64,000 nt of DNA from Chrysopilus asiliformis. Lineage: Eukaryota > Arthropoda > Insecta > Diptera > Rhagionidae. Positions 43,623 through 53,045 of this stretch are shown here, piece by piece (position 1 is the stretch's first letter; each line of letters begins with the position of its first letter). The stretch covers positions 52,694,231-52,758,230 of the forward strand of contig OZ035962.1 in assembly GCA_964034945.1 (NCBI GenBank). The letters are read 5' to 3'. The notes beneath the pieces were generated by a model. It did no database searches, had not been told where the DNA came from, and worked only from the letters and a program-made list of their open reading frames with translations. The position numbers and the translations under genes are program-made.

Positions 43623-45673
43623 ATAATAATAATAATAATAATAATTCATTTTATTTCGGTTAATACAGATATGTACACATTTACAAAATGTTTTTTTTAA
43701 AGCCTGGCATTGCCGTCAGCTCGGCAGGTAATATTTAAAATTTTATTATCTTTGATTGCGTATATGTACTACAAAAATTCTGAGATTATAAGTCTCCTGT
43801 ATTGGTACGATGACTTTACAAAACAATAAAGCTGTTTCCAGTTTGTGCCGTTCAAAATTTTAATAGTTTCTTCCATCGTAAGCATTTTTTTTTTGAAGTA
43901 GATAAGTCTCTGCTGGGCAAAAATTGGGCAAACACTCAAGAGATGAAAGCAGTCTTCTTTAGCCTTAAGGTTGCATAAAGAGCAGAATTGGTCAAAACTT
44001 CTATTATACGGTGTTCCGTTTAGTGCGAGAAGCTCACATCTAATCTTAAAGATTAGTGAGATTTCTTTGTAGCTTTGTAAGTCGTTGAAGTAGTTGTTTT
44101 CCCTAAGGTTGAATTCGAGTTGTGAGTACAACATTCTACTTTCCGATTGGCTCGCTTTCCGTATCAGTGCAGTTCTATCAGAGTCCTCCCTTTTTTTTAT
44201 TATTTCATAAAGCTGATTTTTAAGATTACTTGGGATATCCAAGTCCATGGCTATAGATGCACCAACAGCATTTCCTAGCGTTTGCCATTTAGCCACCCAC
44301 CAGTCCTTGTTCCTTATTTCGTACAGCAACAATTTCTTGGCCAGACGCGTGTTATCATAGTTTAGAACTTTGATTATGTAGTCGGCGTGAGTTTTTAGAG
44401 TGCCAGTGTATAGTTTAGGTAAACCGGTTTCTAGGTATATTGCATAGTTTGGCGTGTTGATAGGTAGGTTGAAAACCTTTTTCACGAAATTTCTGAGGAA
44501 CTTTTCAATTGCGTCAAACTCGTCAATTCCCCAAACTTGTGCACCATAACATAGCGTTGACTTAACGACTGCATCAAAGATTTGGTATTTCGTGGAAAGA
44601 AGGATATGTTCATTGGAAAATATATTTTTCCACGTATGATTCAGCAAACTTTGACAGGTAGCAACTTTTTTCTCAAGGTGTATGCTGAAATCCAACGTTG
44701 AATTTATGTAGACTCCCAGATATCTTATCTCCTTCGTGACTTCCAAACGGTTGCCGTTGAAAAACCAATTATAATTTTGCTTAAAACGGGCATTTCGTGT
44801 AAAGACCATAACTTTTGACTTATCTGTATTGATAGTTAGCCCCCATTTCTTGCAATACGCAGACAGTCGATGAATCATTAATTGGAGATTTTCAGGCGTT
44901 TCTGAGAGTAGGACGAGATCATCAGCATATAGAAGGACATTTACAATGGTATCTGCTATTCGTATTCCACCAGGTAGTTCCGCTACAATGTCATTAATGA
45001 AGAGTGAAAACAACATAGCACTGAGTAGACATCCTTGCTTAACACCTATATCAGTTTCAAACCACTCTGAAAGATTAGAACCATCCCACACAGCTGCGTA
45101 TGTTCCAGAGTACAACTCTTTTAAAGTTCTGAGAAACTTTGTAGACAAGCCTAATTGTGAGAGCTTGTACAACAGTGCACTTCTATTAACTAAATCAAAT
45201 GCTGCTTTGAAGTCGACAAAAAATGCGTATACTTTTTTCTTTCTTGCTTGGAATGCTTTGATTATTGATGACAAAGAGAAAATATGGTCGATTGTTGAGT
45301 AGCTTTTTCTAAAACCCGCCTGGAGTTCAGTAAGAACATTGTTGTCATTAACCCACTTTTCCAATCTCTCGGCAAGTATTCCACAAAAGATTTTGGCTAT
45401 CACATTCATGAATGAAATTCCGCGATAGTTTTCAACTTTGTCTACTATCCCTTTCTTGTGAATGGGGAAAATAACTGCCTTTTTGAATGAGGATGGAACA
45501 TCAGCATTTAGGAATATTTTGTTGTAGAGTAGCTTTAGTTGCTCTATTAGTGATGCAGGTGCGTTTTTAAAAAATTCGTAAGGTATACCATCTTCACCTG
45601 GAGCTTTACCATTTTTTGCTTTTAAAAGAACTGTTTCAATTTCCGAGATCGATATTTCCGAGTCAAGCGTGTT
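43623..45673 (-). mobile_element. Second LINE, 5'-truncated, inserted in the CR1 LINE
   Basis: A 14-bp duplication ATTTTGATAATATA (43609-43622, 45674-45687) flanks it. Its 3' tail is a TTA/TAA simple repeat at 43620-43645. It entered exactly at the ORF1/ORF2 junction of the CR1 element, on the same strand. Confidence 0.93.
43769..45673 (-). CDS. LINE reverse transcriptase, 5'-truncated but open
   Basis: 635 codons without a stop from the first base of the insertion. It starts within the RT N-terminus (KNGKAPGEDGIPYEFFKN), then FPIHKKGIVDKVENYRGIS, FVDFKAAFDLVNRSALLYKL, GVKQGCLLSAMLFSLFINDI and LLYADDLVLLSE with the YADD box. The C-terminus carries a Cys-His motif (CSLCNLKAKEDCFHLLSVC). Endonuclease is missing. 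The clade is unresolved; it is not the CR1/Jockey type of the host LINE. No start codon remains, so expression is unlikely. The open frame shows recent arrival. Confidence 0.85.
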   Translation of the reverse strand, partial: NTLDSEISISEIETVLLKAKNGKAPGEDGIPYEFFKNAPASLIEQLKLLYNKIFLNADVPSSFKKAVIFPIHKKGIVDKVENYRGISFMNVIAKIFCGILAERLEKWVNDNNVLTELQAGFRKSYSTIDHIFSLSSIIKAFQARKKKVYAFFVDFKAAFDLVNRSALLYKLSQLGLSTKFLRTLKELYSGTYAAVWDGSNLSEWFETDIGVKQGCLLSAMLFSLFINDIVAELPGGIRIADTIVNVLLYADDLVLLSETPENLQLMIHRLSAYCKKWGLTINTDKSKVMVFTRNARFKQNYNWFFNGNRLEVTKEIRYLGVYINSTLDFSIHLEKKVATCQSLLNHTWKNIFSNEHILLSTKYQIFDAVVKSTLCYGAQVWGIDEFDAIEKFLRNFVKKVFNLPINTPNYAIYLETGLPKLYTGTLKTHADYIIKVLNYDNTRLAKKLLLYEIRNKDWWVAKWQTLGNAVGASIAMDLDIPSNLKNQLYEIIKKREDSDRTALIRKASQSESRMLYSQLEFNLRENNYFNDLQSYKEISLIFKIRCELLALNGTPYNRSFDQFCSLCNLKAKEDCFHLLSVCPIFAQQRLIYFKKKMLTMEETIKILNGTNWKQLYCFVKSSYQYRRLIISEFL

Positions 45674-45690
45674 ATTTTGATAATATATAT

Positions 45691-46514
45691 TTAATGCATT
45701 AAATTTCGGTTTCGAAACCCCAATGGTTTACGCGGCGTAAATTCCTTGATAACCGTGTCAGAAGGCCATATAGATGATGATGACAACAAATCGAAGCAGT
45801 GTTCAGGAACCGTAAGTTTAAAAGAAGAGTATCCCAGAGAATTGTTTTGACGGCGACGAGCAGACAGATCAAAACCGCTGATCTCCTTTGTGTCGTCAGT
45901 AGATAGAATGTCTTTAGACAAAAGCCATTGACAAACATCAGTCGACGTAGTATTTGGAGCCAAATTGGATATAAACAAAAATTTCATTCTGTTTCTATGG
46001 CACAAAGCGGCGGCGGGGCATCAGAAGATAATACCGATGACAGAGTTACTGGTTTGTTAGAAGTGGTGTTAACAGTTGCACGAAGTTGACAAGGATCGTC
46101 GGATGACAAAGAGGCAGAGGCTGATTGACCATCCGGTTTGTTGACTTGATGGAGAGTCGAAGGAGATTCGTCCCGCAAAGTTCGTTGACCTTTATTGGAC
46201 GAACGAGTATGCCGGTCATGAAATGTTTCCATTTTGGTATTTAGCAAATCGATTTTGATATCAAGATCAGATAGATGAACTTTTAGTTCATTATTAAATG
46301 CTATATGCAGTTTGTTGATTTCACTAGATACCACGGTTTTAATCTCATCCACTAAACTCACTAACATATCCTCCAAACCTCTGAGTTTCGTGTTGAAAAC
46401 GGCAAAAGATGAGTTGTTTCCGGACGGTGAACGACTTCCATTTGATGAAATAGATAAGCGCTGCGTGGGTTTATTATTTGCACTTTTTACTGATCCTCTA
46501 GTACTCGGTGACAT
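45691..46514 (-). pseudogene. LINE ORF1 protein, one frameshift
   Basis: It starts MSPSTRGSVKSANNKP, with a Ser/Asn-rich region and a coiled-coil-like helix (LEDMLVSLVDEIKTVVSSE, LDIKIDLLNTKMETF). After a frameshift near 45995 comes a globular C-terminal domain (FLFISNLAPNTTSTDVCQWL, WPSDTVIKEFTPRKP). The same C-terminal domain ends the ORF1 at 58607. It probably binds element RNA. Confidence 0.75.
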
Positions 46515-46589
46515 TTCGACAAAGTTTAAATAAATAGTAATCGAATAAATGTAATAACTAGTGTGATTTCGTTAAAATTCTATTTTAAA

Positions 46590-46902
46590 TCAAATAATTT
46601 GAACGGAGCAAATGTGAAACACGACCGTCTAACAACACAGTCCGTCTAAACTACTCAATGGATTTTGATATGGTTTTGACCAATAGAGAGGTCTTCTTTC
46701 AAAAAAATTTTTGACCAACTAAAAACAATCCTCCTGCTTATCTTAAACTACTGAATGCATTTCGATGCGGTTTTTTTTTTCATTGGAAGGGTCATCCCAC
46801 AGATCAGATTCGAGGCCGAAGGCCGAGTAGTAATTGAGGCCGAAGGGCGAGGGGGAATGGGGCCAGGAGGAACCGCGGAGCGGTTCGGAGCAGAGCCCCT
46901 AG
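46590..46902 (+). mobile_element. Helitron 3' end with canonical hairpin
   Basis: GAACCGC-GGA-GCGGTTC (46870-46886) is a 7-bp-stem hairpin, 12 bases before CTAG and a T. This is the textbook Helitron 3' terminus. Preceding text (CTACTCAATGGATTTTGATA, ACTGAATGCATTTCGATGCG) is typical of Helitron interiors. The 5' end is not determined. The unit GAGGCCGAAGG is repeated near 46813. Confidence 0.75.
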
Positions 46903-47122
46903 TAAAGTAATAAAAATGATTTTTATTTGTCAGTAGCTGTCATTAAAACATGTATCTTTTGGTCTCCTCACTGTCATAAAATGACGTGGCACTTAATGTA
47001 ATATAGGTAATAAAAGGCCTATGAAAAATTTTATTTCCTTGCCACTCTGAAAACACCGATTTTAAATTTTTAATGAGTAGATAAACGTTCTTTATTTAAA
47101 AGATGAATTATTATTCTCTTAC

Positions 47123-47643
47123 CTGTAAATCCCGGCTGGCACCTACATCGATATGATTCAACTTCATCAATGCATGTAGCGTTATTTAAACATTTATTTT
47201 CAATGCAGTCATCAATATTAATTTCACATCTGGCACCACTATAACCTGATAAACATTGACAATTAAATCTTCCTTCCTCGAGCACACTGCATGTAGCATT
47301 ATTTCGACAAGGATTCCCATAGCAAGCGTCAATCATATATTCGCAGTGTTTTCCATGATAACCTGGTTGACATTTGCATTCGTACCGTCGATTGGCTAAA
47401 GGATAGCATTCTGCATTATTCTGGCAAGGAAACATGTAACATGCATTGCATTTAGACAAAATATCATTGCTAACACGATCCTTGCAAAGAAAGTGATTAG
47501 ACGGGGTTGATAAAATTAATTTATCCTTCATGTATTCAGGTTCTGCACAACGCGCAATTCCTGGTTCCACGTAATCTAGCTTTATCCAATCCGAGAACCA
47601 TTTGAGAGAACAGTCGCAATACAGTGGATTGCTTCCCAAGGCA
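47123..47643 (-). CDS. sli: slit exon: last LRR cap and EGF 1-3
   Basis: Acceptor ATTACAG, donor GTAAGAG. The first base completes an Ile codon, and the exon ends in phase 1, which fits the 18396 acceptor. It reads [19 protein letters not shown] (LRR C-terminal cap), then EGF 1 ([28 protein letters not shown]), EGF 2 ([14 protein letters not shown]) and EGF 3 ([10 protein letters not shown]). Match to remembered Drosophila slit is near full. The LRR exons that precede it were not found up to 64000, so the upstream intron exceeds 16 kb. Confidence 0.97.
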
Positions 47644-47929
47644 CTGTAATATATGGAAATTATAACAAATAAATACAATTGTATATGTAGTCAACAACAT
47701 TTTCAACATTACAAAATTTTCTAATGATTTAAATTAGGTACGCTTATAACGATACATTCCATGTTATTCAAAAACCGTGTAAAAAATGCTGAAAACTGGA
47801 AAAGTTGCAATTTTATTAAGCAATGAAACTTAAAATATATACATAATTCATAGGTAAAAATAAGTAGCGCAAGCAAAAAAAAAAAAAAGAAATCTGTTAA
47901 AGAAAAATTAAGAATACATAGAAAACTCA
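47644..47929. other. slit intron, AT-rich
   Basis: T-rich on the minus strand directly before the acceptor, as expected of a polypyrimidine tract, and otherwise A-rich. No gene. Confidence 0.6.
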
Positions 47930-48655
47930 AAATAAAAAAAAATACACTAAAAAGGAAAAAAATTTGTTGTCGCTGTGTATCAGAAATAAAAGCAAGATAA
48001 ATGTTTATTCTATTTTTATACCCGTATGGTGAAACCAAAGGGTATATTAACTTTGCCTTACCGTTTGTAACGCCAAGATCCCGTCATCGCACAAAAAAAT
48101 GAATTACACCAGTGTGTTTAGAATGATAAAAATATTTAATTTTTGCATGTCCGTCCGTCCGTCCGTCCGTCTGTCCGTCTGTCTGTCCGTCTGTCTGTGG
48201 CGCGGATTGCGGGCGCACGGATTAAGCTAGGGACTTGAAATTTTTCGCAGATTCGTTTTTCGTAAAATGCGAGGCTAAGTTCGTTAATGGGCAAAAATGG
48301 ACCATTAGGGGGGGTACCCCCCATACGAACGAAAACGGTTTTTGTGAATATCTCGCAAACGGTGCATCTTATCAAAAAAGTCCAAGAACAAAAGTTATTT
48401 AGGATATGATTCTACATAAAACTCCCATACATCAAAATCCGATTGGAATAAATTTTAAAAAATCTTATTGGAAAGTTTGACTTCAAAGTGGAATTTTGGT
48501 ATAACTGTTCGAATTTTGATACGAATATCACCATACGGGTCTCCAATGATTGCCAGATTGGCAATTATAGCTTTTGTTATGTTTTTTACTCGCTTTTATT
48601 TCTGATACACAGAGCAAAACTCTTACTGCATTTTTTTTAAATAAAAGCTTTTTCT
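47930..48655. repeat. Foldback copy 3 with an INE-like element in its loop
   Basis: Left arm 47930-48016 (TACACTAAAAAGGAAAAAAA, GCTGTGTATCAGAAATAAAAG) and right arm 48582-48655 (CGCTTTTATTTCTGATACAC, TTTAAATAAAAGC) match the other foldbacks. The T-rich loop holds the INE-like copy at 48017-48581. Confidence 0.75.
48017..48581 (+). mobile_element. INE-1-like element, copy 7
   Basis: From TATACCCGTATGG to TTTTGTTATG with T on both sides. The GTCC/GTCT repeat is at 48148-48198, the hairpin ATTGCCA-GAT-TGGCAAT at 48549-48565. Full length, 565 bp. Confidence 0.75.
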
Positions 48656-48947
48656 AAAAAAATTCTTGATTTTTTTTTTATATTTTTTAATTATTTTGTA
48701 TTTGATCAGTATGAAGTCTGTCTAAGCTTAAATTTACTTAATAGTCTTCGAATATTCTGTACATCCATACTGTAGATCCAACTTTTTTGTAACTTGACTA
48801 TATAAAATTTGAGGAAAACCCTCGATTTATTTACAGAGATGTGTGGATTTTATAGTACTAAAGTTATACTTGTTACGGGTCATTAAGGATCAAATTTCTA
48901 GAACAATATGGAATCAACATATTACGTATAACTGTGTAACACATCTA
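48656..48947. other. slit intron, no element seen
   Basis: AT-rich DNA without recognisable genes or termini. Confidence 0.5.
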
Positions 48948-49685
48948 AAGGGTGTTTTTTTTAAGCCCGATAGAACTTCAAATTTTAACACAAAAAATAA
49001 TACAAAAAATTAAATTTTAATCAAATTTTTTTATTTATTCGAAAGATCAATACATGGCATTAACATTTGAAAATAATTTCGGACATATGGCCACCGCGGC
49101 TGTTCTTGACGACGCGCATTCTGGACATCCAATTTTGGACCACTTTTTCGAGCACTGCTGGTCGTATGTCACGACTAACACGAACAATGTTGGCCTCCAA
49201 GGCGTCAATTGTTGCTGGTTCACTGCATCTTATACGGGTGTAGGCCAAGATCTTTGTGCAAAATTTTCCACGCAGTGGACGGACAGAGCCCCAATGCCTG
49301 CGACCGCGATGCATCGATAAATTTGGATCTTCTTGCACACTTTCGTCTACAGCGGCAATATTCTCTTCAGAACCCACATTCCTCCAACGTGTTGGTATTA
49401 TTGCATCATTTAAAGAGTATGTGGTATTAAATCTATCCACAGTTCGAGAGACGGCTTGCTCAGATGGACGATTATGTGCGCCATAAAAATCACGAAGTCG
49501 CGCGAATCGTCGAATGATTTTCAAAGTAAATTTGGGTAATTTGGTAGCGTTGTTCAAGCGTGAGTCTATTCATGATGATTTGCCAGAGTATACTGATCAT
49601 AAATGTCAAAAAGTGAGCGCAGTATAACAGCTCGTTTGACAGTTAACCCTTTCGTAAGTTCTATCGGGCTTAAAAAAACACCCTT
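48948..49685 (-). mobile_element. mariner-type deletion derivative 2
   Basis: TIRs AAGGGTGTTTTTTTTAAGCC and, on the other strand, AAGGGTGTTTTTTTAAGCCC continue into CGATAGAACTT. TA flanks both ends (48946-48947, 49686-49687). 738 bp. Confidence 0.88.
49060..49573 (-). pseudogene. mariner transposase, N- and C-terminal ends fused
   Basis: It starts MNRLTLEQRYQITQIYFEN, shifts frame, then reads HNRPSEQAVSRTVDRFN and EENIAAVDESVQEDPNLS (helix-turn-helix region). After about residue 95 it jumps to SEPATIDALEANIVRVSRDI and RGGHMSEIIFKC, the C-terminus. The whole catalytic core is deleted. N-terminal DNA-binding parts could still bind TIRs if expressed, but the frameshift argues against it. Confidence 0.85.
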
Positions 49686-50034
49686 TAGATGCCATAAATC
49701 TTTCTGCCATGACTTATATGTATGTCATAAAACTTTCAACGCAGGTCATAAAATTATAAAAATTCAAAAATTTACGTCTAAAAGCAGGATTTAAACCAGC
49801 CTGCATTTTATAACACTTCAAAATGGTATTAAACAAAATATATCACTTTACTTTGCTTTCCTGTGCGCGGCAACAAAACCCTACATGGAATTGAAGGTAG
49901 TTGTGGCTATAACTTGAAAATAATTTAGACTTGAGCTCTGTTGACGGGCAAAACCTCTAGTCTTTTAATCTTCATATTTTTATGAAAGTATTCCTAATAA
50001 CTATTTAACTATAATTAACTCGAAAATAGTTCAG
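49686..50034. other. slit intron, no element seen
   Basis: Nothing recognisable between the mariner derivative and Harbinger-3. Confidence 0.5.
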
Positions 50035-50504
50035 GGGGCCTATTCTCGAAACGTTTCGGATTTTTCCGAAACGTTTGTGGTGCAGTGGAAAAAGACCTCT
50101 ATATGGTGTACGTACCGCCTATATTGCTCCAAATGACGTCGCAAACATTACGAAGCAATTCACCACTTTACACGAAACCGCATTCTCGAACTTAGATTAC
50201 GGAAATATCCGAAACATAACAAAACATTATGTTTCGGATCCATCCGAAACGTCCAGATGTTACTTTTCGAAACGTTTGTGTGCTTTGAGTTATCGTTTCG
50301 CGTCCGTTGTTTATTGTTATTCGATGCGGGCATAATTTTAATCGTGAATTTTGGTTTTAATTCACTTTATTTCTCCATTCTCGTATTATGAAATGGAAAA
50401 GTGGAAAAAAATGGAAAAATAAAATTCGTTCACGAAATTATCGCAAAAGAATGAAATACAAATAAAAAAAATGTCTATGAAAATTCGGTTATTCTCATTT
50501 AGGG

Positions 50505-52160
50505 TATATAGATAGATAGATAATATGAATGGAGCCGATGTACTCAGCCCCTAAAAGCACTTAGACCATCAGTTGGGTCCATTGTGCTTTGTTGTAGGGA
50601 TCTGGCTATTACTAGTTTACTCATGCAAGAATCTTCTGGATCCACTAATGAAGCTGTAAATTTTATTCGGAGGGATCTTACCGATGTCCAGTGGTTTTAA
50701 AAAGCGGCTGCCAGAGGTGTTTAGTCTGCGGTTTTGGAAGAAAGGACACAAGCAGAGATAGTGTTCTGCAGTTTCTTCCTCTGCGTCGCATAGGTTGCAA
50801 GAAGGGTCGCTCGAAAGCCTGATGTTGTGAAGGTGGTAGTTGAGTTTACTGTGACCCGTTAGTACGCTGACCAGCGGTCCAATACCAGTTCTCCCTAGAC
50901 CTAGTACTTTTTTGGCCGTGGTTGGATTAGGTTCACAGCCAAACTTTTTAGCTTGTCGTCCAACAGTTTCATTAGCCCACCTCGTCTTGTGTTGCTGTCT
51001 GCTGTATATATGTATCATTGCTTTGATTGTTGCTACTGAGATTAGCAGCGAAGGAGCAGGTCCTACAGGTAGGATATCAGCACCCTGTCTTGCTAATTTG
51101 TCTGCTTCTTCATTGCCTTGGATGTTGCTGTGTCCTGGGACCCATATAAGGGATACAGTATTGTTACATGAAATCCTTTGAAGGTTAAGGAAGCATTCTT
51201 CCACAAGTTTTGATTTCATCTCTACGGAGTTCAACGCCATTAATGCCGCTTGACTGTCAGAGAATATGTTGATCTCTTCGCCTATAGGATTGTTGTTACA
51301 AATTAGCATTGCACAAGTGGAAATTGCTACTATTTCAGCTTGAAATACAGTAACATTTTTCCCCAGAGGGATAGTTTCAGTAATATTATCGTATGCGGGT
51401 CTAGGATGAAAGACACCAGCACCCGCCACCTCATTTCTGAGTGATCCATCAGTAAACCAGCAGTTGCTTGTGAGAGGGACCATTTGACTGTTCCGATTCC
51501 ATTCCTCTCTTGTTGGAAGAATCACCTTAAATTTCTTACCAAAGTGTAATTTTGCAATATGATAATCAATAGGCATTTCTGCCTCTGGTATCTTATTCGT
51601 TAGGTCATTCCAGATAGAAATGTGAGATTTGCTGCAGTTGCTGGATTTCCTTTGACCAGTAATGCTGAGTCTAAAGGCACAGAGCATAGCTTGCTCCTTG
51701 ATGAATAAATCCAGTGGTAATAAATTTAATATAACCTCCAATGCAGCTGTTGGGCACGATCTCATCGCACCAGTAATACTAATACACGCAAGTCTTTGGA
51801 GCTTATTGAGTTCGTTTTTGACAGAAGAAAGAGTTGTTCTTTTCCACCAGATTATAGCACCATAGGATACCATTGGTCTGATTACAGCAGTGTATAACCA
51901 GAGTACAATCTTCGGAGATAATCCCCAGGTACGGGATACGGCTCTTTTACATTGTACAAAGGCTGATATCGCTTTATTTACTTTGTTTGAGACATGTGAT
52001 TTCCAATTGAGTTTTTTGTCGAAGATCACACCTAGAAATTTGGCTTCATTGTATAATTTCAGTTGAATGCCCTTAAGAGATGGCAGGGTATTATACGATT
52101 GTCCCCTGGCAAATATTGCTTTCATTGTTTGGTATTGAAATTTTTTATCCATAGAAAAAA
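50505..52160 (-). mobile_element. I/LOA-type LINE, 5'-truncated
   Basis: The 3' tail is a TATC simple repeat (ATAGATAGATAGATAAT at 50507). The element includes the C-terminal RT, RNase H and Cys-His tail and is cut at the 5' side near 52160. Target duplication not identified. Confidence 0.8.
50617..52152 (-). CDS. LINE ORF2 C-terminal half: RT thumb, RNase H, Cys-His motif
   Basis: 511 codons open. AKFLGVIFDKKLNWKSHV and YTAVIRPMVSYGAIIWW are post-catalytic RT segments. RNase H follows: NCWFTDGSLRNEVAGAGVF (first Asp), VFQAEIVAISTCAMLI (Glu), INIFSDSQAALMALNS (Asp) and IWVPGHSNIQGNEEADKLAR (last Asp). The tail has CNLCDAEEETAEHYLCLC. The RT catalytic box is missing by 5' truncation. The undamaged frame suggests recent insertion. 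LINEs with RNase H belong to the I, LOA or R1 groups. Confidence 0.88.
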   Translation of the reverse strand: MDKKFQYQTMKAIFARGQSYNTLPSLKGIQLKLYNEAKFLGVIFDKKLNWKSHVSNKVNKAISAFVQCKRAVSRTWGLSPKIVLWLYTAVIRPMVSYGAIIWWKRTTLSSVKNELNKLQRLACISITGAMRSCPTAALEVILNLLPLDLFIKEQAMLCAFRLSITGQRKSSNCSKSHISIWNDLTNKIPEAEMPIDYHIAKLHFGKKFKVILPTREEWNRNSQMVPLTSNCWFTDGSLRNEVAGAGVFHPRPAYDNITETIPLGKNVTVFQAEIVAISTCAMLICNNNPIGEEINIFSDSQAALMALNSVEMKSKLVEECFLNLQRISCNNTVSLIWVPGHSNIQGNEEADKLARQGADILPVGPAPSLLISVATIKAMIHIYSRQQHKTRWANETVGRQAKKFGCEPNPTTAKKVLGLGRTGIGPLVSVLTGHSKLNYHLHNIRLSSDPSCNLCDAEEETAEHYLCLCPFFQNRRLNTSGSRFLKPLDIGKIPPNKIYSFISGSRRFLHE

Positions 52161-52290
52161 ACCGTACTCTGATAAAAAGAAAACGTGAGACAAAAATAAT
52201 TATTCTTTTTTATTGAAATAGTCAAAAATTGATTTAGATTATTTCACGAATTTAACTGTTTTCGCAGTACTCTGTCAATGAGTAATCGAA

Positions 52291-52467
52291 ATGCGTGTTT
52301 CAACATCAATAGCTCAAAAAGAAGCGCTGCTCGATTTTCTCGAGCAAAATGAAAACTTACGAAAAGCAAAGTTCTCATCAAATTTCACGAGGAAAACTGC
52401 GCAAGAGTTGTGGTCTCAGGCATCCGTGAAGAGCCAAGCCAATTCATCCATTCTAGAATTTTGCTAA
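52291..52467 (+). pseudogene. Myb/SANT-like Harbinger protein, N-terminal piece
   Basis: MRVSTSIAQKEALLDFLEQN then ENLRKAKFSSNFTRKTAQEL and WSQASVKSQANSS aligns with the Myb-like protein of Harbinger-2 (EQFSALLDFMKANEGIARG, YLWDQIQEHLNS). It stops after 58 codons. In context it is the remnant of the accessory gene of Harbinger-3. Confidence 0.65.
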
Positions 52468-52939
52468 ATAGGGTTTTTTAAGAACAATAACAAACGTTAA
52501 AATCACCAAATAAACAAAAATTACTCATAATACACTATTACTTACATTGACCACTAGTCAAATATTATTAATTATTATTAAAATTAGTAAAGTATTGTTC
52601 CAATACGAGTCAAACACTAGTCAAAAATATAAACAAAACAAACCCAATGGGAACTTTTGTCATCCCTTACTTGATAATCGGTTATTTCTTCGAAGAAAAC
52701 CGTAAGAACTTACAAATGTAACGGCTTGTAAAGCATAAAGTAATGTCTCAGTCAGAAATTTGCTATCACTTACGGGATAATCGATGCTTTCATCGAAGAG
52801 AATTGTAAGTTCTTACAAACGTAATGAGTTGTAAGGGAAGAAGTAATTGCTCAGTGAAAAAAATTCTTAGCCCTTACAAACGTAATGGGGTGTATGGGAA
52901 AAAGTAATGCCTTGAAACACGAGATAGAAACCATTCACG

Positions 52940-53045
52940 TTTTAACTCGCATTGTTAATTGACTACGGTGGCCGTATGCGTTTGCGAGTGGACTGCAAAC
53001 CCAGGGATCTCGGGTTCGAATCGCGGGGTGAGCAAAAGTTTTTCG
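52940..53045 (+). mobile_element. tRNA-derived SINE head (B-box like)
   Basis: GGTGGCCGTATGCGTTTGCG, TGGACTGCAAACCCA and CGGGTTCGAATCGCGGGG resemble D arm, anticodon arm with GCA, and T arm with GGTTCGAATC of a tRNA. Stems are imperfect, so it is a SINE rather than a tRNA gene. Flanking GTAATG/TTACAAACGTAAT repeats (52690-52920) may belong to the same or another small element (52640-53288) bounded by CCCAATGGGAA and CCCAGTGGGGA ends. Confidence 0.5.

Larger units (their letters stand above)
40643..46560 (-). mobile_element. CR1/Jockey-group LINE, nearly complete
   Basis: Minus-strand element with ORF1, endonuclease-RT ORF2, 3' UTR and a (TAAA)n tail (40645-40680, read as TTTA on plus). It is split by another LINE at 43623-45673. 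Related, shorter copies lie at 8246, 53578 and 58607. Boundaries at the 5' end are approximate. Confidence 0.85.

Noticed and set aside
52950..53030. A true tRNA gene (Cys-like anticodon GCA)
   Set aside because: Stems are imperfect and the acceptor arm does not pair; it is better seen as a SINE head.
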